This document shows, one piece after another, positions 41,652 through 49,594 of a stretch of DNA of 64,000 nucleotides (its first letter is position 1; the number at the start of each line of letters is the position of its first letter). The notes beneath the pieces are model-generated. The model made no database searches, was not told where the DNA came from, and saw only the letters and a list, made by a program, of their open reading frames with translations. The position numbers and the translations under genes are program-made. This stretch comes from Methylovulum sp. GTDB lineage: Bacteria; Pseudomonadota; Gammaproteobacteria; Methylococcales; Methylomonadaceae. The stretch is taken from NCBI RefSeq assembly GCF_028687615.1, contig NZ_JAQTZU010000004.1, positions 109,606-173,605 of the forward strand. The letters run 5' to 3'.

Positions 41652-42323
41652 TTATTTAAGTTGCTGATAAAAACTAGCCAGCTCCTTGATTTCCGCCTCG
41701 CTTAATTGTTGTGCAATCAAGCGCATACGGCTGTAGACATCATTGTGGCGTTCGCCGTTTTTATAAGCCAGCAAGGTGCTGGCGAAGTAATCGGCCTGTT
41801 GTCCAGCCAATGCCGGAATATCCATTTTCTCGCCCTGACCACGGCTACCGTGGCAAACCGAACACGGTGGCAAAATGCGTTTGCCGTCGCCTTGGCTGAC
41901 CATTTTTTCCGCCCTGGCGGAACTTTGGCCAGCCGCCTTGTGTTGCGGCATAGGCAACGACGCAAACCATGCCGCCAAATCCGCCGCATCCTGTTCACCC
42001 AAGCCTTTGGCAATGGCGGTCATGGAATCATGGCTGCGGCTGCCGTCAAAATAATCACGCAACTGTTTGTAGGTATAAGTGGCGATTTGGCCCGCCAAAG
42101 CCGGTATGGCGGGGATAGTCTCACCATCGCGGTTTTCTGCCGCTATGCCTTCGCCTTTTGCCCCATGACAGCTTTGGCAGGATTCAGCCAGGGATTTGCC
42201 TTTGTTCAGGTCGCCTTTTTTCACCAGACTTAAGGTTTCTGGTGTCCAGGCAATGTTAGAGGCCGGCCCGGCATGGCTGGCAAGTGGCGCAAGCAATGCG
42301 ACAGCTAATAATAAGTGTTTCAT
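41652..42323 (-). CDS. Dihaem cytochrome c of the c4 type
   Basis: The 223-residue protein has a signal peptide (cleavage near SHAG), then two cytochrome c domains with CQSCH and CSVCH haem-binding motifs and C-terminal methionines as axial ligands (MTAIAKGLGEQD and SRMRLIAQQ). It would shuttle electrons in the periplasm. It follows the oxidase genes, three bases after the subunit I stop, so it may deliver electrons to that oxidase. Confidence 0.85.
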   Translation of the reverse strand: MKHLLLAVALLAPLASHAGPASNIAWTPETLSLVKKGDLNKGKSLAESCQSCHGAKGEGIAAENRDGETIPAIPALAGQIATYTYKQLRDYFDGSRSHDSMTAIAKGLGEQDAADLAAWFASLPMPQHKAAGQSSARAEKMVSQGDGKRILPPCSVCHGSRGQGEKMDIPALAGQQADYFASTLLAYKNGERHNDVYSRMRLIAQQLSEAEIKELASFYQQLK

Positions 42324-42325
42324 GA

Positions 42326-43954
42326 TTAATATCCCCACGCGCTTGAACCAAAGGTTTTCATAAAAAAGAATTGTAAGATCGGATATCCAAAGCTGACCGC
42401 CATCAACACGGCAATCACTTTATTCCAAAGTCTTAAGCCATTCAGATACTCAGGCAGTGTCGTGACGGCATGGATAGGTTCGGCAAACTCAATCTCTTCG
42501 GCAACAACGGTTTCCGACGTAGGATTTAACTGGGTCTTGACCAGATTGTAGATGAACAAACAGGCGGAACCGAGCAGGATCAGGCCACCAAAAATCATCA
42601 TAAACTCATAAGGTTTCCACGCCAAAGTCAGCAAGTTATTGTAAACCACGCTGGATATACGGCGCGGTTGGCCCAACAAACCCAGGACATGCCAAGGCGT
42701 AGTCAAAATTGCCATGCCGATGAACCACAGCCATAATTGGGTCACCGCCATGATGTTGGAAAACAAGGCTTTTCCGGTCAGCAGCGGCCACAGGTAATAG
42801 GCGATGGCGAAATACATGATGATGGTCGTGCCGCCAAAAATCAGATGGAAATGCCCGGGCACCCAAGCGGTGTTGTGGATCATCGCGTTCATCGCATAAC
42901 TGGCGTTGACGATGCCGCCGAAGCCGCCAAAAATCAGCATCAGCAAGGCTAAAATCACCGACAGCACCATCGTGTTCGTCCACGGCAGCGTCAAAATCCA
43001 GCCAAACAAGCCCTTACCGCCACGCAAGCGTCCGGCGATTTCCAACGAGGCGATCACGGTGAAACCCGTCACCAAGGTCGGCAAGGCGACCACAAAGGTG
43101 CCGATGCCATGCAGCAATTTCCAGCCGCTGGCTTGTTCAGGGTCCATGTACAAATGATGGAAACCAATGGGTAAAGCAAATACCGCAAGGACGATAAACG
43201 CAATCCGCGCCATTTCGTCACTGAACAAATAGCCGCCCGCTTGTTTCGGCACAAACACATAAAATGCGGTGTAAGCCGGAATCAGCCAGAAATACACGAT
43301 AGGATGCAAGGTCCAGGCGAACAAAGTCCGCGCAAGGCCCGGGTCTACGGTATCTATCCAACCCAAAGATAAAGGGATCAACTGGAACAGCACTTCCAAA
43401 GCCACACCCGCGCTAGTCCATAACCACAACATGGCATTGGCGGCGGTGGCGAACATAGGAAGCGGCACGGCTTGTCCAGGATTGGCTGTTTTCCATTGGC
43501 TGAACATCACCAGCATGATGGCGCACCACACCCAAGATCCCACCACCAACAAGGTCGCGCCGATATAAAACGCGGCATGGGCGACAATCGGCGGATAAAA
43601 CGTATACAGCACCGAAGCTTTGCCCGTCAGTAGCGGGATCGCGGCTAGCACCACACCGACCAACGCCAGCCAAAATCCCCCCCAAGCCAGCGGCTTGTTC
43701 CAAACGGGTTGCTTCAGGCTAGTGGTGGCGATGGTGTAACCAAAACCCATGATAAAAAAAGTCGTCAAGACAAACGCCATGAGTACGCCGTGGGTGCTGA
43801 CCGAGGCGAAATAAACAGGGGCGGAATCTAACACGGGGAAAAAGCCGCTACGTTCCAACACCTGATATTCGCCCATGAAACAGGCCACAATAAAAGCGGC
43901 AAACGCCACCCATAAATGGCTTAACGCAAGTTTTCTTGTCGTAGCATCAATCAT
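42326..43954 (-). CDS. cbaA: B-family (cba3/ba3-type) haem-copper oxidase subunit I
   Basis: The 542-residue membrane protein has 13-14 helices. Likely ligand motifs are STHGVLMAF (low-spin haem), HPIVYFWLIPAY (CuB histidine and cross-linked Tyr), GFHHLYMDP (CuB) and VPGHFHLIFGG (haems). This set is that of the ba3 group rather than aa3 or cbb3. It pumps protons while reducing oxygen to water. It overlaps the subunit II start by one base. Confidence 0.88.
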   Translation of the reverse strand: MIDATTRKLALSHLWVAFAAFIVACFMGEYQVLERSGFFPVLDSAPVYFASVSTHGVLMAFVLTTFFIMGFGYTIATTSLKQPVWNKPLAWGGFWLALVGVVLAAIPLLTGKASVLYTFYPPIVAHAAFYIGATLLVVGSWVWCAIMLVMFSQWKTANPGQAVPLPMFATAANAMLWLWTSAGVALEVLFQLIPLSLGWIDTVDPGLARTLFAWTLHPIVYFWLIPAYTAFYVFVPKQAGGYLFSDEMARIAFIVLAVFALPIGFHHLYMDPEQASGWKLLHGIGTFVVALPTLVTGFTVIASLEIAGRLRGGKGLFGWILTLPWTNTMVLSVILALLMLIFGGFGGIVNASYAMNAMIHNTAWVPGHFHLIFGGTTIIMYFAIAYYLWPLLTGKALFSNIMAVTQLWLWFIGMAILTTPWHVLGLLGQPRRISSVVYNNLLTLAWKPYEFMMIFGGLILLGSACLFIYNLVKTQLNPTSETVVAEEIEFAEPIHAVTTLPEYLNGLRLWNKVIAVLMAVSFGYPILQFFFMKTFGSSAWGY

Positions 43955-44541
43955 TATTGCTCTCCATTGGCTGGCGATTTAACCGGAGCTTTCCAGTCTT
44001 CTTTGGCGATAACAGAAATATTGCTCCACATGTGGTTATGGCCTAAGCCGCAATATTCATTACACAGTAAGGGATATTCACCCGGTTTTGGAAAAGTGGT
44101 GGACACTTGTGCAACATAACCTGGCACAATCATCGTGCTCATATTGGTCATCGGGATATGGACACCGTGCAAGACATCCATACTGACCCAACGGAACGTC
44201 AATGGGGTCTCGGCTGGCACATCGATGTGCTTAGGGAAAAATGAATAACGTCCGGCGACCATGCGGATGGTGACGGCACCTTTTCCATCGACTTGTACAC
44301 CGAGGTTGTCTTCGGCAAACTCTTTACTGAGATGCAGGCTGGCGGAATCAATCGTTTCAACCTTGCTGGGCGGATTAACGCCATGAAAGAAAGCATCCAG
44401 GGTAATAATGCCAACTAACAGGCCAACAACCATCAAGGAAATGGTAATCCATCTTTTTTCCAGATGGTCGATATGGATTGCGTTAAACTGTGCGCATAAA
44501 CTTTGTATGAGATTCGCGCTTTTTGAGGGTTCTGTTTGCAT
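43954..44541 (-). CDS. cbaB: B-family haem-copper oxidase subunit II (CuA)
   Basis: The 195-residue protein has one N-terminal membrane segment (about 32-52) and a periplasmic cupredoxin domain with the CuA ligands in CNEYCGLGHNHM and the preceding His in VLHGVHIP. It accepts electrons from cytochrome c. Its stop overlaps the subunit I start by one base. Confidence 0.88.
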   Translation of the reverse strand: MQTEPSKSANLIQSLCAQFNAIHIDHLEKRWITISLMVVGLLVGIITLDAFFHGVNPPSKVETIDSASLHLSKEFAEDNLGVQVDGKGAVTIRMVAGRYSFFPKHIDVPAETPLTFRWVSMDVLHGVHIPMTNMSTMIVPGYVAQVSTTFPKPGEYPLLCNEYCGLGHNHMWSNISVIAKEDWKAPVKSPANGEQ

Positions 44542-44550
44542 AATAAAATC

Positions 44551-44694
44551 CTATCCCCGTGGCAAAAATACGCCGTAATACAGAAACAGCCAGGCGACGA
44601 CCATACCGCCAATCACCGCTGACATCAGGGCAAAAGTGCCGACTGGCGAACTTTCAAGAATATGTTGACGGTCTTCTTCACTCATTTGATCCAT
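44551..44694 (-). CDS. Small membrane subunit of the cba oxidase (47 residues)
   Basis: The frame begins at an ATG at 44694 with GAGGA just before it and ends with TAG at 44551. It encodes MDQMSEEDRQHILESSPVGT followed by one membrane segment (about 20-41) and the end FLPRG. Small single-helix proteins (subunit IIa/CbaD type) precede subunit II in ba3 oxidase operons. It is the first gene of the operon, nine bases before cbaB. Confidence 0.75.
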   Translation of the reverse strand: MDQMSEEDRQHILESSPVGTFALMSAVIGGMVVAWLFLYYGVFLPRG

Positions 44695-44982
44695 ACTATC
44701 CTCACTCTTTCGTAGTTATGACCCTGTTGGGCGATTGTGGATAAACGGCACAAAGAACAATGACAACGATTCTTAGGGCAGATTTTCAGATTCGCACAAC
44801 ATCGTCCGTTTAGTTCAATACCATTATTATGGTGGGGTGATTATAGAGACAAAGCTAAATTTTGTCTGTTTTAATAAACAAAACCCCCTGTTATTGATGG
44901 ACTTATCCAATTGCACCAGACAATCCGCCATCACCAACCCTAAGCTGTAAGCAAACACCGCCACAACACCACAACTAAAAGC

Positions 44983-46728
44983 ATGGACATTATTTTAAGA
45001 GAATACAGCCGCGTTATCTGGCAGAAAAAAGGCTATTTTCTACTGGCGTTAATTGCCTTGACGGTGGAAGTCCTGCTGGATTTATCTGCTCCTATCTACT
45101 ACAAAAACATCGCCAACGGTCTCGCCGCGCCTTATTCAGATGCCACACTGACTGTGTTGCTGGATAGCCTGAAAACCATCGCCTTGTTGTATGGCGGCAT
45201 CTGGCTGGCTTGGCGGTTCCTGGAAACCGCCATTATTCCGCTGGACGGTGGCGGTGTTAATTTGCTGGAAAAACGCTGTTTTGACGTGCTTAAAAAACAA
45301 AAATATGGCTTTTTCGAAAACCAGTTTTCCGGCAGCCTGATCAAACAAGCCAACCGCTTCTCGCGTTCGTTTGAAATTATCATGGACTGGTTTTTGTTCC
45401 AGTTTTTTATGAACTGCATTGCGGTCAGCATTTCATTCGCCATTTTTTACCAGCAACAACCGGAGTTTGCCTATTATTTTTTGGTCTGGGTGGTGCTGTT
45501 TGTCGGCTGGAATATTGGGTTTTCGATCTGGAAACTGCGTTTTGATGAAGCCGTCGCGGAAGGCGATTCCAAAGTAGGCGGTTTGTACTCGGATGCCATC
45601 AGCAATATTTTTATTGTCAAAAGCTTTGCCTTGGAAAACCGCGAGCAGCAACGCATCAACCAAGCTTCGGATGTAGTGTACCGCAAGAAAAAAATCGCCT
45701 GGGCTTTGCTGTTTGTTTCCTTTGCGATCCAAGGCATGATGACTTTTGGCATTGAACTCTGGCTGGTGTATTTGATGATAGAAAAATGGCGGGCGGGCAA
45801 TTTTCAGGTCGGGCAATTCGTGCTGTTCCAGTCCATCATGATTATGCTGATCCAACGCCTGTGGGAATTTGGCCGCAACTTCCGCAATTTTTTCACCGCC
45901 CTAGCCGATGCGCGGGAGATGACCGAGGTTTTCCGGCAGACAGACCTGGAAACCGATCCGCCCGACGCGCGTCCGCTAAGCATTGCACGGGGCGAAATCA
46001 GTTTTAACCGCATCAATTTCAGTTATAACCCGCATTCCCCGTTGTTTACGGATTTTTCCTTGCATATCAAAGCCGGTGAAAAAGTGGCGCTCGTCGGGCA
46101 ATCCGGTTCCGGCAAATCGTCATTGACGAAATTGCTGTTCCGTTTTCTGGAGCCGCAATCTGGCGCGATCACGTTTGACGGCCAAAACGCAAAAGCCTTT
46201 ACCTTAAGCGCGTTGCGCGGGCAAATATCCATGGTCCCCCAACAACCTGAGCTGTTCCACCGCTCGATACGCGAGAATATCACGCTAGGGGCGGACATCC
46301 CTGAAGTGCGTCTGCGGGATGTCGCACAAAAATCGCGAAGCCTGGATTTCATCGAAAAACTGCCGGATGGTTTTGCCACATTAGTGGGTGAGCGCGGAGT
46401 CAAATTATCGGGCGGCGAAAGGCAGCGCGTCGCCATCGCCCGTGCATTTCTCGAAGACGCGCCGATAATCGTGCTGGATGAGGCCACCAGCGCCTTGGAT
46501 TCACTGACCGAACAACAAATCCAAACCGCCATTTTCGAATTGATCGAAACTAAAACCGCCATTGTCATCGCCCATCGCTTATCGACGATTTTATGTATGG
46601 ACAGGATAGTCGTATTGGAGCACGGGCATATTATCGAGCAAGGCACCCATCAGGAATTACTTGATAAACAAGGAAAATATTACGCAATGTGGCAACATCA
46701 AAGCGGTGGGCCTTGGCTTGACCCTTAA
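44983..46728 (+). CDS. ABC exporter with fused membrane and ATPase domains
   Basis: The 581-residue protein has an N-terminal six-helix transmembrane domain (about 15-310) and a C-terminal ATPase with Walker A (GQSGSGKSS), signature LSGGERQR, Walker B (IIVLDEATSALD) and the switch His in IAHRLST. It is of the lipid A/peptide exporter (MsbA-like) architecture and would form a homodimer. Substrate is unknown. It is divergent from the cba oxidase operon; the 288-bp gap holds no further gene. Confidence 0.85.
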   Translation: MDIILREYSRVIWQKKGYFLLALIALTVEVLLDLSAPIYYKNIANGLAAPYSDATLTVLLDSLKTIALLYGGIWLAWRFLETAIIPLDGGGVNLLEKRCFDVLKKQKYGFFENQFSGSLIKQANRFSRSFEIIMDWFLFQFFMNCIAVSISFAIFYQQQPEFAYYFLVWVVLFVGWNIGFSIWKLRFDEAVAEGDSKVGGLYSDAISNIFIVKSFALENREQQRINQASDVVYRKKKIAWALLFVSFAIQGMMTFGIELWLVYLMIEKWRAGNFQVGQFVLFQSIMIMLIQRLWEFGRNFRNFFTALADAREMTEVFRQTDLETDPPDARPLSIARGEISFNRINFSYNPHSPLFTDFSLHIKAGEKVALVGQSGSGKSSLTKLLFRFLEPQSGAITFDGQNAKAFTLSALRGQISMVPQQPELFHRSIRENITLGADIPEVRLRDVAQKSRSLDFIEKLPDGFATLVGERGVKLSGGERQRVAIARAFLEDAPIIVLDEATSALDSLTEQQIQTAIFELIETKTAIVIAHRLSTILCMDRIVVLEHGHIIEQGTHQELLDKQGKYYAMWQHQSGGPWLDP

Positions 46729-46774
46729 TTTCAACCTATCTTGTGATGATCGTTTCCTTGCCACACCTGCATAT

Positions 46775-46897
46775 GAAGGCTAGGTCTCTTGACCGCAATA
46801 GGCGGAGGCGGGCAGGATGCCTTTATGCCCCAGAGGGTATGCGCTCACTCCCACTAAAAACCGAAAACGCGCCCATTTTGTGCCCATTTAAAGTATA
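46775..46897. repeat. Copy of MITE family T, inverted
   Basis: In reverse orientation, TAGGTCTCTTGACCGCAA and GGCAGGATGCCTTTATGCCC match the interior of the family. The end near 46888-46897 (TTTAAAGTATA) is a decayed terminal repeat. A few extra bases (GGCGGA) disturb the interior. Confidence 0.6.
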
Positions 46898-46943
46898 TCC
46901 GCAAAAAAAATTCCACTATTTGCAAAACTTGCATTTTTATTTT

Positions 46944-46963
46944 GACTGATAAATCAGGAAAGC
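46944..46963. promoter_or_regulatory. Upstream duplicate of the box before the HvfA-like gene
   Basis: GACTGATAAATCAGGAAAGC here and GACTGATGGGTCAGGAAAGC at 47413-47432 share 17 of 20 bases, and the A/T-rich flanks are alignable. The second copy is 61 bases before the HvfA-like gene. The element at 47011-47346 lies between the two copies. Confidence 0.5.
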
Positions 46964-47010
46964 ACTTGTTTTTAGCATTATGTGTTTTCTGATTATCTTT
47001 CAACTTACCA

Positions 47011-47346
47011 ACTGATGTTACGCATTGTCCACGACCCGTAGAGCGCGAAGCGAAAAGCACGAAAAAAACTCACTAACGCCTTCGAGGGCAAATAAGCGGC
47101 AACTTGACGTGCCCCCCCTAGCCTTTTTTCGCTTTGTAACACAAGCCGGAATGGGTTTGTTCCAACAGTAGACGCCACGGCGACCCGTTACGTAACGTTT
47201 TCAGTACCTATCGCGATTTTGGAACCCAGTCCCGTCCCGACCAATCAAAGCCAAATAAATGCTCAGTACCCTTTCGTGCTTTTTCATGTTTTTCGCTTCG
47301 CGCTCTACGGGTCGTGGACAAAAAGGAAGTCGTGCGTAACATCAGT
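47011..47346. mobile_element. MITE with ACTGATGTTACGCA ends and 5-bp target duplication
   Basis: The ends ACTGATGTTACGCA and TGCGTAACATCAGT are inverted, and the inner arms match for a further 25 bases (GTCCACGACCCGTAGAGCGC). The sequence TACCA directly flanks both ends (47006-47010 and 47347-47351). The 336-bp element has no gene. A copy of the GTTGGAACAAACCC repeat is nested at about 47150-47210. A related element with its own duplication is at 61180-61403. Confidence 0.85.
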
Positions 47347-47412
47347 TACCAATAAAAATTTACTGCGGACAAAGTTGTTTAAAATTATTTGTAAGGTTTT
47401 CATTTTCATCCC

Positions 47413-47432
47413 GACTGATGGGTCAGGAAAGC
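47413..47432. promoter_or_regulatory. Conserved palindromic box upstream of the HvfA-like gene
   Basis: CTGATGGGTCAG is an imperfect palindrome followed by GAAAGC. Its diverged twin lies at 46944-46963. It may be a promoter or operator element of the HvfA-like gene; an ECF-sigma site or a metal-responsive operator are both possible. Confidence 0.4.
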
Positions 47433-47493
47433 GGTTGGCCCTCCCAATCAGTTTTTCCTAACTTACTTTTAACTTAAAAAATGAGGATTGACC

Positions 47494-47808
47494 ATGAACA
47501 AAACAACCTTGGCCTTGACTTTCGGCGGCATCATCGCAACTGCTTTAAGCGCATCCCCTATCGCTTTTGCCGACAACAACCCCTTTGGCATGAAAGAAAT
47601 CTCCGGCCCCCTTGTGGTGGCCGAAGCGGATCAAGCAGGCACTGAAAAAGCCCAGGAAGGCAAATGTGGCGAAGGAAAATGCGGTGCAAAAAAAGCAAAA
47701 ATGGCTGAAGCCGCAGGCAAGGACAAAACGGCGGAAGGCAAGTGCGGGGCAGGCAAAATGGCTGCTGACAAAATGAAAGAAGGCAGTTGTGGTGGCAATA
47801 AGAAATAA
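47494..47808 (+). CDS. HvfA-like (bufferin-type) cysteine-rich secreted precursor
   Basis: The 104-residue protein has a signal peptide (cleavage near AFA) and a low-complexity mature part with EGKCGEGKCG (about 56-65), EGKCGAG and EGSCGGN, the repeat of HvfA/BufA2 precursors. In related systems an MNIO enzyme (DUF692) and its DUF2063 partner convert these cysteines into copper-binding heterocycles. Neither gene is present here; only a DoxX gene follows. Start: the ATG at 47494 has GAGG seven bases before it. The peptide may be modified by enzymes encoded elsewhere or left unmodified. Confidence 0.8.
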   Translation: MNKTTLALTFGGIIATALSASPIAFADNNPFGMKEISGPLVVAEADQAGTEKAQEGKCGEGKCGAKKAKMAEAAGKDKTAEGKCGAGKMAADKMKEGSCGGNKK

Positions 47809-47892
47809 GACCTTGTAGGACAGTGGCCTTTGGAACCCCAGCGGTTTTAAAGGTCCGGCCACATCCATCTACTTTTTTAACGGGAAGCCATC

Positions 47893-48426
47893 ATGACTTC
47901 AGAAGAAACCACTTATTGCCAGTGCCTGGCCCTGCAAACCAACAAGTTACTGGCTACAACAAACCATTGGCTCGAAAACAACACGTCCGGCTATGCCCCG
48001 ATTTTCCTACGTCTGGTTTTGGCCTATGAATTTGCCGAAGCGGGATTAGAAAAATTCATGGGCGAAAATTGGTTCGGCGAATTGCCTTTTCCGTTTCCAT
48101 TTAATTTGCTACCCGCTGAGGTCAGTTGGAATCTTTCGATGGGGCTTGAGTTGATAGGCCCCATCGCCTTGGTTCTCGGATTAGCCACGCGTTTTTTTAG
48201 TTTCGCTTTGATCATTTTGACCGTGGTCGCCATCGCCGCCGTGCACTGGCCTGCCGAATGGCATACTTTGGGGGAATTGTGGCAAGGTTATGCCATCACC
48301 GACAAAGGCTTTGGCAATTACAAATTGCCGCTATTGTATTTATTGATGCTGGCTTCGTTGTTTTTTAGCGGGGCGGGCTGGTTAAGCCTGGATTACTGGG
48401 TAACCCGCAAACTGTTTAAGCACTGA
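47893..48426 (+). CDS. DoxX-family membrane protein
   Basis: The 177-residue protein has about four helices with the DoxX pattern FLRLVLAYEFAEAGLEKFMGENWF, then LELIGPIALVLGLATRFFSF. DoxX proteins accompany redox-, thiosulfate- and HvfA/bufferin-type operons. It follows the HvfA-like gene by 84 bases and is probably cotranscribed. Function is unknown. Confidence 0.85.
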   Translation: MTSEETTYCQCLALQTNKLLATTNHWLENNTSGYAPIFLRLVLAYEFAEAGLEKFMGENWFGELPFPFPFNLLPAEVSWNLSMGLELIGPIALVLGLATRFFSFALIILTVVAIAAVHWPAEWHTLGELWQGYAITDKGFGNYKLPLLYLLMLASLFFSGAGWLSLDYWVTRKLFKH

Positions 48427-48463
48427 TGGTAAGCGAGGGAAATATCCACGGAAAGCACAAAAA

Positions 48464-48598
48464 TTACTTCAAACGGTCACGTTTTGGGCTTTTAGTGGGA
48501 GGGAGCGCGTACCTCTGGGGCATAAAGGCATCCTGCCCGCCTGTTGCGGTCAAGAGACCTAAGCTCCAAAAACCGAAAACTTGACCGTTCAGAGTATA
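48464..48598. mobile_element. Full copy of MITE family T, nested in a GTCCACG-type repeat
   Basis: TTACTTCAAACGGTCACG at the left and the inverted end near 48580-48598 (CCGTTCAGAGTATA) flank the conserved interior. The element sits between TCCACGGAAAGCACAAAA (48446) and TTTTTCGTGCTTTTTCGTGG (48632-48651), so it has entered an older inverted repeat. Confidence 0.7.
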
Positions 48599-48671
48599 TC
48601 TTGGACTGTCCATTAAACCTTTTTCGTGCTTTTTCGTGCTTTTTCGTGGACAGTATCATTAGCCAATCATC

Positions 48672-48917
48672 TTAATCCCATCCCTTCGTTTTTCCTGCCA
48701 ACTTTTCCTTAATCCGCAATCTAGCCGCTTCCGGCAAGGGCATCGCCTTACCACGCCCTCCAGCCAACATTTTTTGCATGAACAGCAAGTGCCGGCGATA
48801 ACGGCGGCAAGTCACACAAACCATCAAATGCAGCTTCATCGCCCAACGTTTGGGCCAAGGCAACCGTGTTTCGAGGCTGTCAGAAAGCAAATCAGTCATT
48901 TTTTTACAGCTCAGCAT
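48672..48917 (-). CDS. Zinc-finger-type anti-sigma factor
   Basis: The 81-residue protein has SCKKMTDLLSDSLE, then KLHLMVCVTCRRYRRHLLFM with the H-x3-C-x2-C zinc motif of the HC2/ZAS anti-sigma fold. It has no membrane segment. It follows the ECF sigma gene with four bases between, so it probably holds that sigma factor inactive, sensing redox or metals through its zinc site. The ATG at 48917 has AAGGA at seven bases distance. Confidence 0.75.
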   Translation of the reverse strand: MLSCKKMTDLLSDSLETRLPWPKRWAMKLHLMVCVTCRRYRRHLLFMQKMLAGGRGKAMPLPEAARLRIKEKLAGKTKGWD

Positions 48918-48921
48918 CTTC

Positions 48922-49491
48922 TTATCCTTGATCAAACCATTGGATTTCCAGGCATTGCCTGAGTTTCAAGCGTGTGCGTGATAAGGCCACACAGAGTTGG
49001 TTGGTCGTTTCTATCGCCAATACCTTACAACATTCTTCACTCGACAAACCTTCCACTGTCCGCAAAATAAACAAATCCGCCATGTTTTGGGGCAAGCGGG
49101 CCAAACAGCGGTAAAACACTTGCCAGAATTGTTCATCGTTTATCGACTTATCCGGCGTCCCCCAATCAATCAGCTTGATTTTCCAATGCCCGTCGGCATC
49201 GAAAGAATGTGCCAGTAACTCATCAGTATCTTCAAAATCGTCCAACGATTCGGTTTCGTGGCTATATTTGCGGAAATGGTCGATGATTTTGTGTTTCATA
49301 ATGCCGATCAACCAGGTTTTTACCGATGATTGCCCGTTGAATTGGGCAAACGATTGCCACGCCGCCAATAGCGTTTCCTGCACCATATCCTCGGCCAGCG
49401 GTTCCGAGCGTACACGCAACATCGCGTAACGATAAAGCGCGTCACCATAATCAGCGAGCCAAGCTGCGGGGTCACCCGTTAATTGCGTCAT
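48922..49491 (-). CDS. ECF-type RNA polymerase sigma factor
   Basis: The 189-residue protein has region 2 (YRYAMLRVRSEPLAEDMVQETLLAAWQSF) and region 4 (ADLFILRTVEGLSSEECCKVL). The spacer between them is long and acidic. It is cotranscribed with the zinc-type anti-sigma factor. Related sigma/anti-sigma pairs are known to control HvfA/bufferin operons; here the pair converges on the HvfA-DoxX genes. Confidence 0.8.
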   Translation of the reverse strand: MTQLTGDPAAWLADYGDALYRYAMLRVRSEPLAEDMVQETLLAAWQSFAQFNGQSSVKTWLIGIMKHKIIDHFRKYSHETESLDDFEDTDELLAHSFDADGHWKIKLIDWGTPDKSINDEQFWQVFYRCLARLPQNMADLFILRTVEGLSSEECCKVLAIETTNQLCVALSRTRLKLRQCLEIQWFDQG

Positions 49492-49534
49492 AAAAATCAT
49501 CTACCCGTTTTGTGGTTTCTTTTCAGCCAACCGC

Positions 49535-49562
49535 TTACTGATGTTACGGATAACATCAGTAA
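49535..49562. repeat. Hairpin made of two MITE ends
   Basis: TTACTGATGTTA and TAACATCAGTAA form a 12-bp perfect stem around CGGA. The arms are the ends of the element at 47011-47346 without an interior, so it may be a deletion remnant. It lies between the ECF sigma gene and the pyruvate-kinase-like gene. Confidence 0.6.
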
Positions 49563-49594
49563 TGAGAAAAACTCCAGTGCCTAAGACCAGCCGT

